DNA of 18,152 nt, from assembly GCA_000697335.1 (NCBI GenBank), contig JNEM01010387.1:1-18152 (forward strand). The letters are read 5' to 3'. Within the stretch, counting starts at the first letter, position 1. Each line of letters starts with the position of its first letter. Shown here piece after piece: positions 1 to 11,160 of this stretch. This DNA is from Conidiobolus incongruus B7586. Its lineage: Eukaryota; Entomophthoromycota; Entomophthoromycetes; Entomophthorales; Conidiobolaceae. The notes beneath the pieces are model-generated. The model was given only the letters and a program-made list of their open reading frames with translations. It did no database searches and had not been told where the DNA came from. Made by a program: the position numbers and the translations under genes.

Positions 1-1440
1 TTATAAAATATTTATTTAATAAGAAAATCTAGTATTTGATAGGTATTTTTGATATTATATATATATTAATGATATTGCATATTAAAATTTAATTTAATTT
101 ATAGATTATTTATATAAGTTAATTTAAAAACCATTATTTTATTTAATAAAATAAAATATCAGAATAAAAATAACTTAAATAATATAAATTAAGGCCATAT
201 TGATTTTCAACTATTTAAGCTCTTATTAATAATAAATAACTATTAAAAGTAATTAAAATATCAAATACCAGAAAAATATAACAGAGAAGTCTAAGATTTA
301 ACTTATTACCTTATATTAATACTATATATTATAATTTCCTATCTTGAATAAATGAAATTATTAAACGATTCCAAAGTTTATTGATTAAAATCATATAAAA
401 GAATTAAAATATTTAAAAATTTTATATATTATTGAAATATTACTATAATTAATTTGATTTAATTAAAGGTTATTTTACTTTATAAAATTTAGAAGAGAGT
501 TAAGTTAATATTTCTATATTAATTTATAAATATAATATATATATATTATATAAGCCATGGTATATCTTTTTTATCAATATAATAACTTAATTAATAAAAT
601 CTGAAACTTGCAAGATTAATGAATTTATATGCTATTAATAACTATATATAATTATGAAAAATTTAAAATAACAGATATTTAATTAAAAAATAGCTTAGAG
701 TATTAAAAATAAATCTATATAATTAATTTGATATTTAATTTATTATTGTTAGATCATTATTCTAATATAAAAAATAAATATATAAGGGATAAATTATTTG
801 AATAAAGCAAATATAACAAAAAACAAACTATATAACTTAATATTAATAATCATATAAATTAATTAATTTATTTAAGAAATTTCATTTATAATTATTCTTA
901 ATTAAAGTTTTATAGTATATAATCAAATAAGTTAAATATAATATTTCCAATATAAGTGGAGAATCATTTCTTTTATAGATTTAAAACTTATAAAATATAC
1001 TAAAATTTTTATAATTAATACTTCACTAAATATTTAATTAATTGGCAAATTTTTTTTGTTAGTTAAGATTGTTAAGAAAATTTATATCATTTCAATCTTA
1101 ATTCAAAAAAATAATTATAGTACTTGATATTATAATAATTTTATAAAATAAAAAATAAATAATAAAATTTAGGAATTTTTGATTTAAATTGGTGTATAAA
1201 AAACTATATTTTCAGAGATTTATTTCTTGTTTAAAATTGAATTCTGTTAAATTAACTTTTTTATTTTTAGTTTTTTAATCTAAATAATATATTTTACTAA
1301 TAATGAGACACTGTTCAAAACATCTTAAATAAGATTTTAGTCACATAATATATACTCTAATAATACCTTTATTAAATTTAAGAATCCAATAAGTTAATAA
1401 AATATTAACAGAGTAATGTGTAATTAAATTATATAATGTT
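1..1440. other. AT-rich intergenic sequence, no gene seen
   Basis: Almost entirely A and T with many stops in all frames. No open frame of useful length, RNA gene or clear repeat was seen. CA and TG dinucleotides occur at normal frequency, unlike the block near 8440-10010. Confidence 0.6.
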
Positions 1441-1444
1441 TTAC

Positions 1445-1960
1445 ATTATATTAATAGCTATCTGGAATATAAGAGGCAATAGACTTTAAAGTTTAAATTA
1501 GGAATCACAAGTGGTAGACCAGAGTTTCTTATAAATTTATATAAAATTATTAAAATTGTTCAAACAATATAAAAATAGTTAACTGTAAATTCAACTCCCT
1601 GAATAAAATAAATGCCTTACACTTATAACTCAATACTATTTGTGAGTCTTATCAAAAACTTAGAGGTGGTATATTTTGAAAGATAATTAGATGATACATT
1701 AAGTGCTATTGTTGACTTTTATAAATAAGAGCAGGTCTCTCAGAAAAAGAGACAAAATCAGCCAGGTAATGAAAGGGGTGACTGCCAAGATGACTTCTTG
1801 ATTTAGTATAGTAGTTATAGATTCTTGAATGTTTGACAAGATTATTCTCCATCAATTATAAAATGCTGATATTTTATTATTTAAATTAGAAGGTTTGATA
1901 GAATTTTCATATTACATCAAAATAAGATAATGGATTAAAAAAAATTTATCCTATAAAGTA
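1445..1960 (+). pseudogene. Possible relic of a LINE (non-LTR retrotransposon) endonuclease
   Basis: This stretch is less AT-rich than its surroundings. Peptides in different plus-strand frames occur in the order expected for an APE-type LINE endonuclease. They are IAIWNIRGNRL (from about 1454), GITSGRPEFLINLYK (from 1501), KIVNCKFNSLNKINALHL (from about 1572), LRGGIF (about 1659) and RGDCQDD (about 1774). The WNxRG start, the GG(V/I) block about 65 codons later and a later GD block match the family's layout. All frames contain stops and at least two frame changes, so it is dead. No reverse transcriptase part, poly-A tail or target-site duplication was found. The call rests on short motifs only and could be wrong. 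Confidence 0.35.
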
Positions 1961-2231
1961 AATAGAATTAAATTACCTGAAACATGCTAACATTAAAAAT
2001 TCAATTCAGAAAAATCAAGCAGATACTAAAACCATGAGATTTTGTGAACATTAAGTTTGATTATTGCAATTAAAAATAATATAAAACTATTAATTTAAAG
2101 TTTGAAAATAATTTGTTAATATCAATTTAAACTATTTGAAATTAAAATTTAAGGTATTATTATTAGTATATATTATAATTTAAAAAATTAATTTTGAATT
2201 AAATTTAATAATTATAAATATAGAAATAAAA

Positions 2232-2857
2232 GTGAAACCATTCTATAAAATCTAAAAGTTAGAATGCCAACTAGCATATTTTTTACTAAGAACTTATTTT
2301 ACCCTTAAAATAACAGGTAAATACAACTTCACCAGTGTTCTATACTCCGTTACTAATTTCAGTCTTGCAGGAACCATTATCCCAGATCGTCGATCAATTC
2401 AGCAAAATAGTGAAATTTAATTTTTAACTCTTGGATTTTTTGTATATTTATTTGGAAGTGGGTATTTAATCTTCTTGTTAAAGGATTACTACTTTTTACA
2501 GGGTAAAATATTGCAATTATTGATTTGGTACTCTTGGCACTGGTAGTGACTGGCGGACTTTTAAACTGCTTAAGAATCACTCGATTCTATAGATTATAAG
2601 ATAGCTTTATTGATAGAAATTTAATTATTTGTACTTTTTTGTTTGGGCTATATTAATGGATTTGATTGTAATTTGGTATGTTATCAAGACATAACAAACT
2701 CAAACTTGACAATATAATTGGATCTTTGTTGAAGCAGCATTTGGCTAGAATTGTTGCAGTGTTTTTAATGGATTACTATTTGTTATTATATCCATATTTT
2801 CTCCTGATTCTGTCTTTATCATATTCTTGCATTACTATATTAAGTTTAGAAATATGA
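2232..2857 (+). pseudogene. Decayed 7TM (rhodopsin-like GPCR) receptor gene
   Basis: This is a broken relative of the receptor-like pseudogene at 11161-11760, on the opposite strand. The DNA is visibly alike: both contain the run ACTAATTTCAGTCTT (2352-2366 here) in the TM2 region and AAAATAACAGGT just before it. Peptides match in order: VTNFSLAGTI against VTNFSLLGTI, NCLRITRFYRL against NVLNITRYYSC, DSFIDRNLI against DSFNDRSLI, and LKLDNIIGSLLKQHLARI against LKIDNVIVSLLKKYLSGI. After this point the relic continues with a hydrophobic stretch (DYYLLLYPYFLLILSLSY) that could be TM6. Several stops and frame changes interrupt it, so no functional product is expected. Calling it a GPCR rests on its hydrophobic layout and on the relative. 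Confidence 0.7.
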
Positions 2858-3269
2858 AGTATTTTCTATTTAGTTGATTGCAAGTACTAAACTCTTTATT
2901 CACCAAGAAAACTATAAATCCAGAAAGTAATTCTAAATATTTCGTATACTAACATGATTTCGTTCTTTGGAATATGACTAACAAATAATATTTATACTAG
3001 TTTTTCATTTTTTTTATAATAGCTAAATATTCTCAAATTTCTTAAATTCAAGTCACTATAATTTAATCCCATTTATTAAATGCAATTATATTCAAAAATA
3101 AATTCCCATTTATTGAAATCCAATTAATTAAAAAGAAATTATACTATACCTTTATTTTGTTTAAAACAATAGAAAATTATCAATATTAATTAATATAACT
3201 GTTCAATAACTACTATTCATTAAATAATAAAAAAATTTTGACCTGAAATAAAATTGTTATTCATTAACA
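2858..3269. other. Upstream region of the recyclin-1 gene
   Basis: AT-rich spacer between the receptor relic and the recyclin start codon. It presumably holds the recyclin promoter, but no specific TATA box or operator stands out. The last part of the receptor relic may fade into its left end. Confidence 0.4.
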
Positions 3270-6200
3270 ATGACTAATGAACATAATCGTACTTCATCCA
3301 AAGACAGTACCAAGTCCAGTAAAAATTGGTGGAAGTCCACTACTCAATTTTTTTCCAAACAAAGTAAACCTAACAATCATGAGTCAAAACCCTCCGAAGA
3401 AATTTACGAACCACCGCCAACCCCTCCCATATTCAGGTTGGACCACCCGTGTCAGATGCACCTCCTCAGTCATTTGAGTATCAGTGACCTATTGAAATTG
3501 AAATCTGTATCCAGGGAATTGAAACACTGGGTTGAGACGGAAGAAGTTTGGGAAAAGAAATTATTACAGATGTCGATATCACCTTCTAAAGGTAATTCTA
3601 TTCAGCAAATTACAAAATATTTTTTAATTAACACTTAACTAGATACAAGTTATCAATCCCAAGTCCAAGATATTTATAGGGGTCACAATTACGAGTTACA
3701 ACAATTACGATTAAATTGTAATGAAAGGAATATAAATATATTTAAAATAAAAAATCGATGGGAATTAGGAGGTGACGAATATGATAATTACGAAGATATG
3801 ATTAAAAAGATAGTAGAATTGGAAAAAATTTTACAAGTTAATTGGAATAATGAAACAAATGAGGTATTTAATTTAAAATTTATTATATTAAGTTAATATT
3901 AATATTAATATTAAAATAGTTGAGATTATATTTAAACACTTTAAAATTACATTTTAAAATGGAATTGATCAAATTAATGGAAATTGGATATAATAATGAT
4001 GATAATTACGGTATTAAAGTAATGCTTTAAAATTATTTTTCAAAAAAGTTAAACTAAATATATGGATTGGTTAGAGATGTATATTGATTCTTAATCAATT
4101 TGAAAATAATCACGGATTCTGGTCGTTCGTTCAACTTAATACAGTTTGGATAAATTGGTCATTTTGTCCTCCTGAATATAAACTATACAGGTATTTTATT
4201 ATAAACAGTATTAACATTACTTTATTAACTGATATAGACTCATTTCTATAGGCAATTAGATAATCTAATGCCATATGTTGATCAATTTTTTACATATTAT
4301 CAAGAACAATTAGTCGAGCAATTGAAATACCACAACGATTTAAATCTTCAGAGCGACGCTGTATTAATAGGACTCAACGATGAACTCATCGAAACTTTCC
4401 TCAGTAGTTGTATCATGCATTATATTCATTTGTTGATTATTGACTTGAATCACCACCTTTTAAATCCACCTCAACACCATCCATTTCCCATTCCCACTTC
4501 TGCAATGACTGAATTAATTGAGAGATTGTTTAAGAGATATAATGAACTTATGGAATTTTGTCTTCAATTGGATTATCCATTAAATTATTCCCAAATTAAA
4601 ACTAGCTTCATCCAAAATTGGATACCCATAATCCATTGGCAATGTTTATACGAATTACAAGCTCATAAATATCATCTGACAGAGGCTATTGATAATTGGA
4701 TTAACACACAGCTCTCAGGCTTAGCCCCAACAAATGCATCGTCAAATTCAAGTAACTTCTGGCTTTTTGGAAAAGTAGTCCAAAAGCCTAAAATTACACT
4801 TCCTACAATTCCCAAAGGCCTGTTCCAATTTCCAGCTATGGGACAAAAAACGCATCAACCAATTCGTCAGGAGCCCCACGTGGATATGGATGAAACCATT
4901 TTTGATCTCGACACTGAAATGAACAAATACGACAATGTGAATTTAATTGATTGGGATGTGCCAACAGCGCAACCGATTCAACGCCATGCGGATGCGAGCC
5001 ACAGTCGCCACGAACAAGTGAGTCTTATGGATATGGATTTTGAACCTATGGAGAGTTCATCTAACACTCAACCCACCCTCATCGACATTCCAATCAGTTC
5101 CACACCCATGAATAAAGCAGCCAAATCGAGTAACTCTGGGCAATCCGACACTTCCGCATCAGATGATCAATTCAGCGATTTCCCCAAGTTTATATCAACC
5201 CATATTGCTGACGATATATTCACGACTACGTCAAAAGCTTTCCACAGAATTTCGGCGACTTCGAGATTAAACTTTTCAGAAATTACTCAAGATGTATTGT
5301 AAGTTAATTTCTATATTATTAAAACTTTCCAATAGTTATTAATTCAAATAGATCTAAAACTATTGAACGTATCACAGTCCAATGGTTACAGCTTTTAGGT
5401 GAAAAGTTTTTATTTGTGGGCTTAGAGAGGTAATCGAAATTTATTAACGTTGATTTGGGTTTTTAACCTTGTAATGTAGAGCTTTTAACACTCTCAAACC
5501 CTTACTCGGTTCGTTAACGCAAGTATCCGACACCAGTCGACCTCAAGCCATTCCAAACTATTTTATTTTAATGGGTAAAGTTGATGCAATTAGTAACAGA
5601 GTAGAAAGATTTTTCGAAGAACAACTCGTAATTATTTATAAAAATCTTATTTTCAATTCATTAATAATAGTTAGGATGGTTGGTTCGATTTTGGCGATTT
5701 CGTTCATCCATGTAACGTGGCTAAGAAGAATTGGCAGACTTGGGTGGACGATTGGGTTACCAACAGTTTGGATGAAATGATCAAAGTAAATTTTCGTAAA
5801 TTTGTCATATAGTGTTTAATTCTCTAATACATTTAATTTTAGGTAACAATGAATCAAGTAATTAATATTTTACACAAGGGTCAAAATAAGGCAGATTTCT
5901 TACCCAATGGTCTCGATAGTTTGCAACCTACAAAGGTATTTGATTGATAATTTAATCAAGCTAGAAATCTTCTAATATCGTATTTAGGCATGCGTAGATT
6001 GTATAGATTACCTCAGTTCAATTTTAGAACTAATTCAAAACAGCTTCCAAGACAGCAAAACTCTCGCTGTAATTAAGGACGAAATCATGACTCGACTGTT
6101 CACAATCTTATGCGACCACATCAAAAAATTCACGATCAATCCATCTGGAGGCTATCGTCTCCTGTCGGATATCTCTGCCTACCACAACTTCTGCAACCAG

Positions 6201-6431
6201 TATATGCACAACTCTGGCGAAAGTGAATCCCTTAAACAATTTGATGCGCTCAAGGAAATCCCTAATTTGTTTCTGATCGATGATGCCGTCACTCTCAAAT
6301 CTTTGGTGCAGGAGGAGGGACGATACCTTGGAGTATTCTTCATTCCAGATCTCTTAGAATTTTTGAACTGTCGCACAGATATCAAACAAATTCGACCTAT
6401 GATCGAACAGGAGGGTTGTTCCATTATGTAA
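3270..6431 (+). CDS. RCY1: Recyclin-1 (Rcy1/Pof6-type F-box protein), 10 exons
   Basis: Exons: 3270-3591, 3643-3863, 3920-4018, 4075-4190, 4252-5298, 5352-5429, 5480-5627, 5675-5785, 5843-5935, 5988-6431. All nine introns are GT-AG and 47-61 nt long. The spliced frame is open for 892 aa, close to yeast Rcy1 (about 840 aa). An F-box lies at residues 55-100 (LDHPCQMHLLSHLSISDLL, later VWEKKLL) and should bind Skp1. A long helical, Sec10-like body follows, broken by a low-complexity linker at about 413-563. The protein ends in CSIM, a CAAX prenylation box like that at the end of yeast Rcy1. In yeast, Rcy1 with Skp1 recycles the SNARE Snc1 from early endosomes. Intron 3 could start at 4011, but only the donor at 4019 keeps the frame. 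I am confident of the family; exon edges were set by eye. Confidence 0.92.
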
Positions 6432-7160
6432 AATTCTCCAGCCCAAAAGTTTATTCATTTTAAAATTTTTATATGTGGCATTTTATATCAATAATATCAA
6501 CAAAGATTATTATTATTAAATTCAATTCAATTCAATTAAAAGTCTAAAGAATGGTTAATCAATCTTTTAAATCAAATTTAGATTAAAAATTTATAATCAA
6601 ACTAATCCAAATATATGAACTTTCGATATTATTCCTTTTTAAAAATTATAAATGTAATGATTTTAATTTCTTCAATTATTTAAAAATTTAAGTTTATTAA
6701 TTAATCGAATATTCTCCATTATACATAATTTCAAATTTTATTAGTATATTTCGTTTGAATATAATTAATTTTCAAAAAAACACTCTAATTTTACTATTAA
6801 AACAAAAATATTTTTAGCTAATTTTGATTGTTATTCAATGAATTTTGTAAAAATTTATTAAATTTTTCAATTTAGATCGATTTTCTAAATATAATTTATC
6901 ATTAATATAGAATTTATTTTAAATGATTTTAATTTATAAATTCTAATAATTATTTATTTGTAATTAAAGTTAAATTTTAAATAAAAACCAAATTATTATA
7001 ACTAAAATTGTTTAAAATATTTATTAAATAAAAAAATAAAAATATAATTTTTGATTTATTATATCAACTTAGTATAAATAAATTAAATTATAAAATTTTA
7101 GAAATTTTCAAAATATAATGAAATATATTGATTGTATTATATATAATTATATATTTAAAA
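6432..7160. other. AT-rich intergenic sequence, no gene seen
   Basis: 3' flank of the recyclin gene. It contains a short ATTCA-type tandem run near 6520-6537 and many homopolymer A/T tracts. There are no open frames of note and no RNA gene was recognised. Confidence 0.55.
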
Positions 7161-7164
7161 TCCA

Positions 7165-7545
7165 TTTTGAGAAGGGTTTCAATGAGAAGAAAAGTATTGT
7201 CGCAGATCAGGAGGTCCGCTCGCCTTTCAATTTTAACCGTCCGTCAAGATTCCAAATGTAATCCACTCACAAATATCAGGAACAACCCTTGCACAATGGA
7301 AAATTCCAGACTATAGCAGAAACTGGAGCCTCAACACATTGGCCAAGGATCAACCACACTATAAAATAGTCACTGGACAGATATTTGCTGAGGGATCACT
7401 TCGATCAGGGCCAAGCCCTAGATCTTGCTATTTTAATAAAACTCCTCTAAAGTATCTAGTTAGCCATCTTTGGCCCGTTTCATCGAGCTCACGTGATCTT
7501 TATCGCAAGACTACTTTCCAGAAGCCTTGCAGTATTATAAAATAA
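7165..7545. other. Unidentified GC-richer patch next to a tRNA gene
   Basis: About 380 bp with far more G and C, and several CpG sites, than the flanks on both sides. The composition is like that of real genes here. Two plus-strand frames are open in part (7161-7313 and about 7250-7543), but neither gives a recognisable domain and no splice pattern joins them well. It lies 3' of the tRNA-Lys gene at 7583-7655. It may be a non-coding RNA gene, a decayed gene, or the remains of a mobile element that inserted beside the tRNA. I do not recognise it. Confidence 0.4.
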
Positions 7546-7551
7546 AAATAT

Positions 7552-7558
7552 AAAAAAA
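7552..7558 (-). terminator. Pol III terminator of the minus-strand tRNA-Lys
   Basis: A run of seven T on the minus strand, starting 25 nt past the tRNA 3' end. It is the first run of four or more T after the gene. Confidence 0.7.
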
Positions 7559-7582
7559 GAGATAAATAATAAGTAGAGAATA

Positions 7583-7655
7583 CGCCCAATGTGGGGCTCG
7601 AACCCACGACCCTCAGATTAAAAGTCTGATGCTCTACCGACTGAGCTAACCGGGC
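7583..7655 (-). tRNA. tRNA-Lys (anticodon UUU)
   Basis: A 73-nt cloverleaf with no intron. The acceptor stem pairs GCCCGGT with ATTGGGC, including two G-U pairs, and the discriminator is G. The anticodon loop CTTTTAA gives anticodon UUU, at 7620-7622 on the plus-strand numbering. The T arm has GTGGG-TTCGAGC-CCCAC, so the B box reads GGTTCGAGCCC. The A box lies in TAGCTCAGTCGG. CCA is not encoded, as expected for a eukaryote. It is identical to the plus-strand copy at 14569-14641, but the flanks are unrelated. Confidence 0.97.
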
Positions 7656-8440
7656 TTACAATCCTTTACTAAAATGTTATATCATCAATTCTATTTTCAA
7701 ACTTTTACCCATTATTAAATACAATGCTATAGTTTGAATTTTTTTTTCAAATTATGCTTAAGTTTGAATCCAAACAAATATTATTATTTTAAATAGAATA
7801 TTAAATACATAGCATATTCATATTATTCTATTTAATTACTTAAAATTCATCAATTTTTTTTTCAATATAGTATTCCAATATCATTTAACCGATTGGCTAT
7901 TGAAATACTTTAACACAATAAAATCTACTATTTCAATAAAAAACTCTATAATATTCAAGTGTATGTGTGTTTCTAAATAAAATATTGCACTTTTGAAATC
8001 GATTAAATTGTAATAGAGTAAAATTTTTAATTTTATTACTATAATAGATCAAATATTATAGATAATTTATAATATTAATCTTAAATTAAAATCCTTATAT
8101 TAATATATAATATCAGTTTTCTAATTCAAATTAAATAATTTATGGTTAAAGAATATTTTGATAATTGGAAAGACTTTTTTTTGAACCATTGATATTTTAT
8201 ATTATAAAATATTTATCATGAATATAGTGGATTAAAACATTATTGATGAAAATATCATAGAGTTGGAATATATTAATTATTGATAATATATCTTGATAGA
8301 AAATATATATAATTATATATTTACTATTATTTAATAATTTTATATTAAGATTATCAATTATAAAAGTAATCATTTTAATAAAAATATAATTATAAAAATA
8401 TTAAAGTTTATAAAATAAGTGAAAATATTAAATATTTATT
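7656..8440. other. AT-rich intergenic sequence, no gene seen
   Basis: 5' flank of the tRNA gene and spacer up to the RIP-like block. Poly-A/T tracts only; no open frame or RNA gene was recognised. Confidence 0.55.
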
Positions 8441-10010
8441 AAAAATCTAATATAAAATATACTAACCCATAAAAGTAAGTCATAAAATCAAAAACACTTA
8501 TATTTTTACTAATAACTTAATTAATATTTAATAAAATAAACTTAAAATAAATAATTAAAATCTATTATATTTATTAATAATATATATCATTAAATGATGA
8601 TATTTAGTTATTAATTAGTTAAAATATAAACCTTTAAATTTTATCTAAGGCAAGTTATAAATTTGTGGGTTTTTAGTGATAAAAAAAATTAAAACCTAGT
8701 ATATTTATCTTTAGCTTTTTTAATTTTTTTAAGTTTATAAGGTATAGAATTAATTAACTTCTTATATTAAAAAAATTAATCTTATTTTATACTTCTTAAA
8801 TATATTTTTAAAGTTGATTTAAATTTTTTTAAAAGGATAACTTTAATAACTTTTTTTAACTAATCCTAAAAATATTTAATTAAGTTAAGGTTAAAAAATT
8901 AAAGAAGCTATTTTATAACTACTATCTTATTATTTTTAAGCTATTTAATAATAAAAGCTATAATATAATAAAAGATACTATCTTATTAAAAAATAATATT
9001 AAATTTATTTGCTTTATATTATTCTATGATTTTTTTTAATTCATTGTTTAAAATACTTTAGTATATTTTAGTATTAATTCCCCTATTAATATTATAAAGA
9101 TATTTTACACTTAAAAATAAAATATATCTTTAAATAACAATTAACCTATTATTGTACTTTTAAGTAAAATTAACATAATAGTTATAGAGTAGTTTTATAT
9201 CTTTTTTAAAGTATTTAGCTGTTTTATTAAATTTACTAAGATATATTTTTGTTTTATTAAACTAAATAACCTTATTTTAATTAGTTTTAATTTAATATTA
9301 ATAATAATATTTAAATTCCTACTTAATTTTATAATAGGATTTTTTTAGTTAAAGGTGTTTTTTTTTAAAATATAAATAGTATCTATATTAATATAAAATA
9401 TATATAATAATATTAATTAACATTAATATTATTATATAGTTTTATAGTTCTTATTATATTTTTATAATAATATTATACTTATTTATATTAACTAACCTAT
9501 AAATATATTTTTTATTATATTTATTTATAATTTTAACATACTTAAGTTTAAGTTAAAATATATTTTTATTATTATTCTTAATAACTTTATTTATAGTAAA
9601 CTAACTAACAATAGTAATTCTAATAATATTATAAGTTGATTTATCTTTTTTATAAAGTTAATTAATACACAAGTGAATTTTTTTAAAAAGGGATTTAAGT
9701 ATTATGATACTAATAAAAAGAATTTAATATATTTATAAAATATTATATAAAATAATAATAAAGAGAGAAAAAAGATATGGTTATATATTATTAAATATAT
9801 TCCCTTATTTTAAAAAACTATAAATTTATAACTTATTTTAATTAAATATTAAAGGTTAATATTTTTACCAATAGTTTACTAAAAATATTTATTTATTATC
9901 AAATAATATACCTTAATTATATATTATTGTTTTAAGTAATTTAATATATATAATTGTTTTAGTTATTAATTAAAATATATATTTTTGATTTTATATCTTA
10001 TTTTTGCAAG
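8440..10010. repeat. RIP-like block: CA/TG/CG dinucleotides nearly absent
   Basis: In this block C is followed almost only by T or C, and G is preceded almost only by A or G. I counted 8881-9480 by hand: CA 5, TG 7, CG 0, AC 16, GT 20, CT 26, AG 25. So (CA+TG)/(AC+GT) is about 0.33. In 12001-12300, an ordinary AT-rich spacer, the same count gives 29/12, about 2.4. Loss of CA and TG with CT and AG kept is the mark of C-to-T mutation at CpA sites on both strands, as in repeat-induced point mutation of fungal repeats. The source sequence cannot be recognised. Edges are approximate. A plain composition bias of unknown cause is the alternative. Confidence 0.55.
9401..9438. repeat. Perfect inverted repeat, 17-bp arms, 4-nt loop
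   Basis: Left arm 9401-9417 (TATATAATAATATTAAT), loop TAAC, right arm 9422-9438, which is the exact reverse complement. The arms are all A and T, so chance is possible. It lies inside the RIP-like block. Confidence 0.6.
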
Positions 10011-10273
10011 TTAGTATATAGATATTGAATTTTATAAATTGATTTATTTAATTGATATATATTAATTAATATTTTAATTATAATATAATATATATTTTAT
10101 AAAAAGCATTAAATTTTATATAATATATTTTAAATTTATGTTACACTTATTATTATTTACAAAAATGCTTATTGATAATTTAAAATCATAGATAAAACAG
10201 AATGAATAAATTATATAAAACTAAATATATTAATAGTTAATAAAATTTATATCAAATTTCTTAATTTAGTATT

Positions 10274-10623
10274 AAAATTTTGAATGTTATAATTTATTTC
10301 AAATAACTGATTCTAGTTAATACTGTATTTTGAAAATAATTGTCTGTCTAGATTTGATAGTTTAGTCCATATTACCCTTCATTTATAGTGGCTCTGTTGG
10401 TTCATAATCAAATGATGTTCTTTATTTCCTATCCATATCCTATGTCACTCAGTGAATGAATTATTTAAACCTAGAGGTGATAAGGATAGAAAGTGATCTT
10501 AATTATTTCTGAATATTTTGTTATAATATCTCAACAGCAAGTAAGTTTTAAAGCATACAGTCCCAATATGTTAAGGAGAAGGACTAATATATAATTTAAT
10601 AAATTGTATTACGAGTACTTTTC
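10274..10623 (+). pseudogene. Relic of a 7TM receptor-like gene, C-terminal part
   Basis: This stretch is clearly related to 17536-17880 in the same orientation, by eye roughly two thirds identical. Shared runs include CATAATCAAATG, TTCTGAATATTTTG and ATCTCAACAG. Peptide pieces such as LNLEVIRIES match LNPEVIRIER in the other copy. The other copy encodes two hydrophobic segments resembling TM6 and TM7, so this one is probably the end of the same kind of gene. No frame here is open for long, and a 1-bp length difference is seen near 10510. It lies near the pseudogene at 11161-11760 but on the other strand, so they are not parts of one gene. Confidence 0.5.
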
Positions 10624-11160
10624 TAACTATCATTTGTATTTACAAAAACTTATTATAAAACACATCATTAATCTCAATCTATGCTTATATTTAATATAAG
10701 AAAAGACTAAAATACTCTAAATGATTTTTCAAATTGATTTCAATTTTTTAGTGTTATTTGTATTATATGGAATAATTTATCCTAAATTTGAGTTATAACT
10801 TTAAAATTTTAAACAAAAATGTAAGTTTACTTATATAGTATAATTTAGGTTTTTAATTTTGAGATTGATTATAAAATTTCATTTTTATTTGGTTATATTA
10901 TTTTAAAGTATTATACTTTCAGTAATATTTCGTAAATTTTTATTATAATAAACGATTGCGTGTAAATTATTTTCAATTTATGAAATATATAAATATATTA
11001 TTATTCAATAAAACAAAATTTACTATTTTGAATATCTAAATTCAAATTTGTTCAATGTATATATTTCGATTATATTGATAATTGCTTCTGTAAAGAGAGA
11101 ATAAAAACTTCATAATATTTCATAATTGAATTTGTAAACAACGTAGTTGAGAAAGTATAT
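10624..11160. other. AT-rich intergenic sequence, no gene seen
   Basis: Spacer between two receptor-like pseudogenes. CA/TG frequency is normal. If the minus-strand pseudogene once had a 3' part coding TM6-TM7, it is not recognisable here. Confidence 0.45.

Noticed and set aside
2377-2580. Minus-strand open frame of 67 codons
   Set aside because: It lies opposite a plus-strand receptor relic that has a clear relative in the window; the minus reading has no recognisable feature.
4011-4074. Alternative donor for recyclin intron 3 at 4011
   Set aside because: Splicing there would shift the frame into a stop soon after 4075; the donor at 4019 keeps the frame and joins coding sequence in phase 0.
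7385-7410. AGGGATCACTTCGATCAG, resembling the box A region of U3 snoRNA
   Set aside because: The match is partial, and I could not find the other U3 boxes (C', B, C, D) in the right places.
7161-7545. Two short plus-strand open frames in the GC-rich patch as protein genes
   Set aside because: No domain, no consistent splice join and no start context; the patch is reported only as unidentified.
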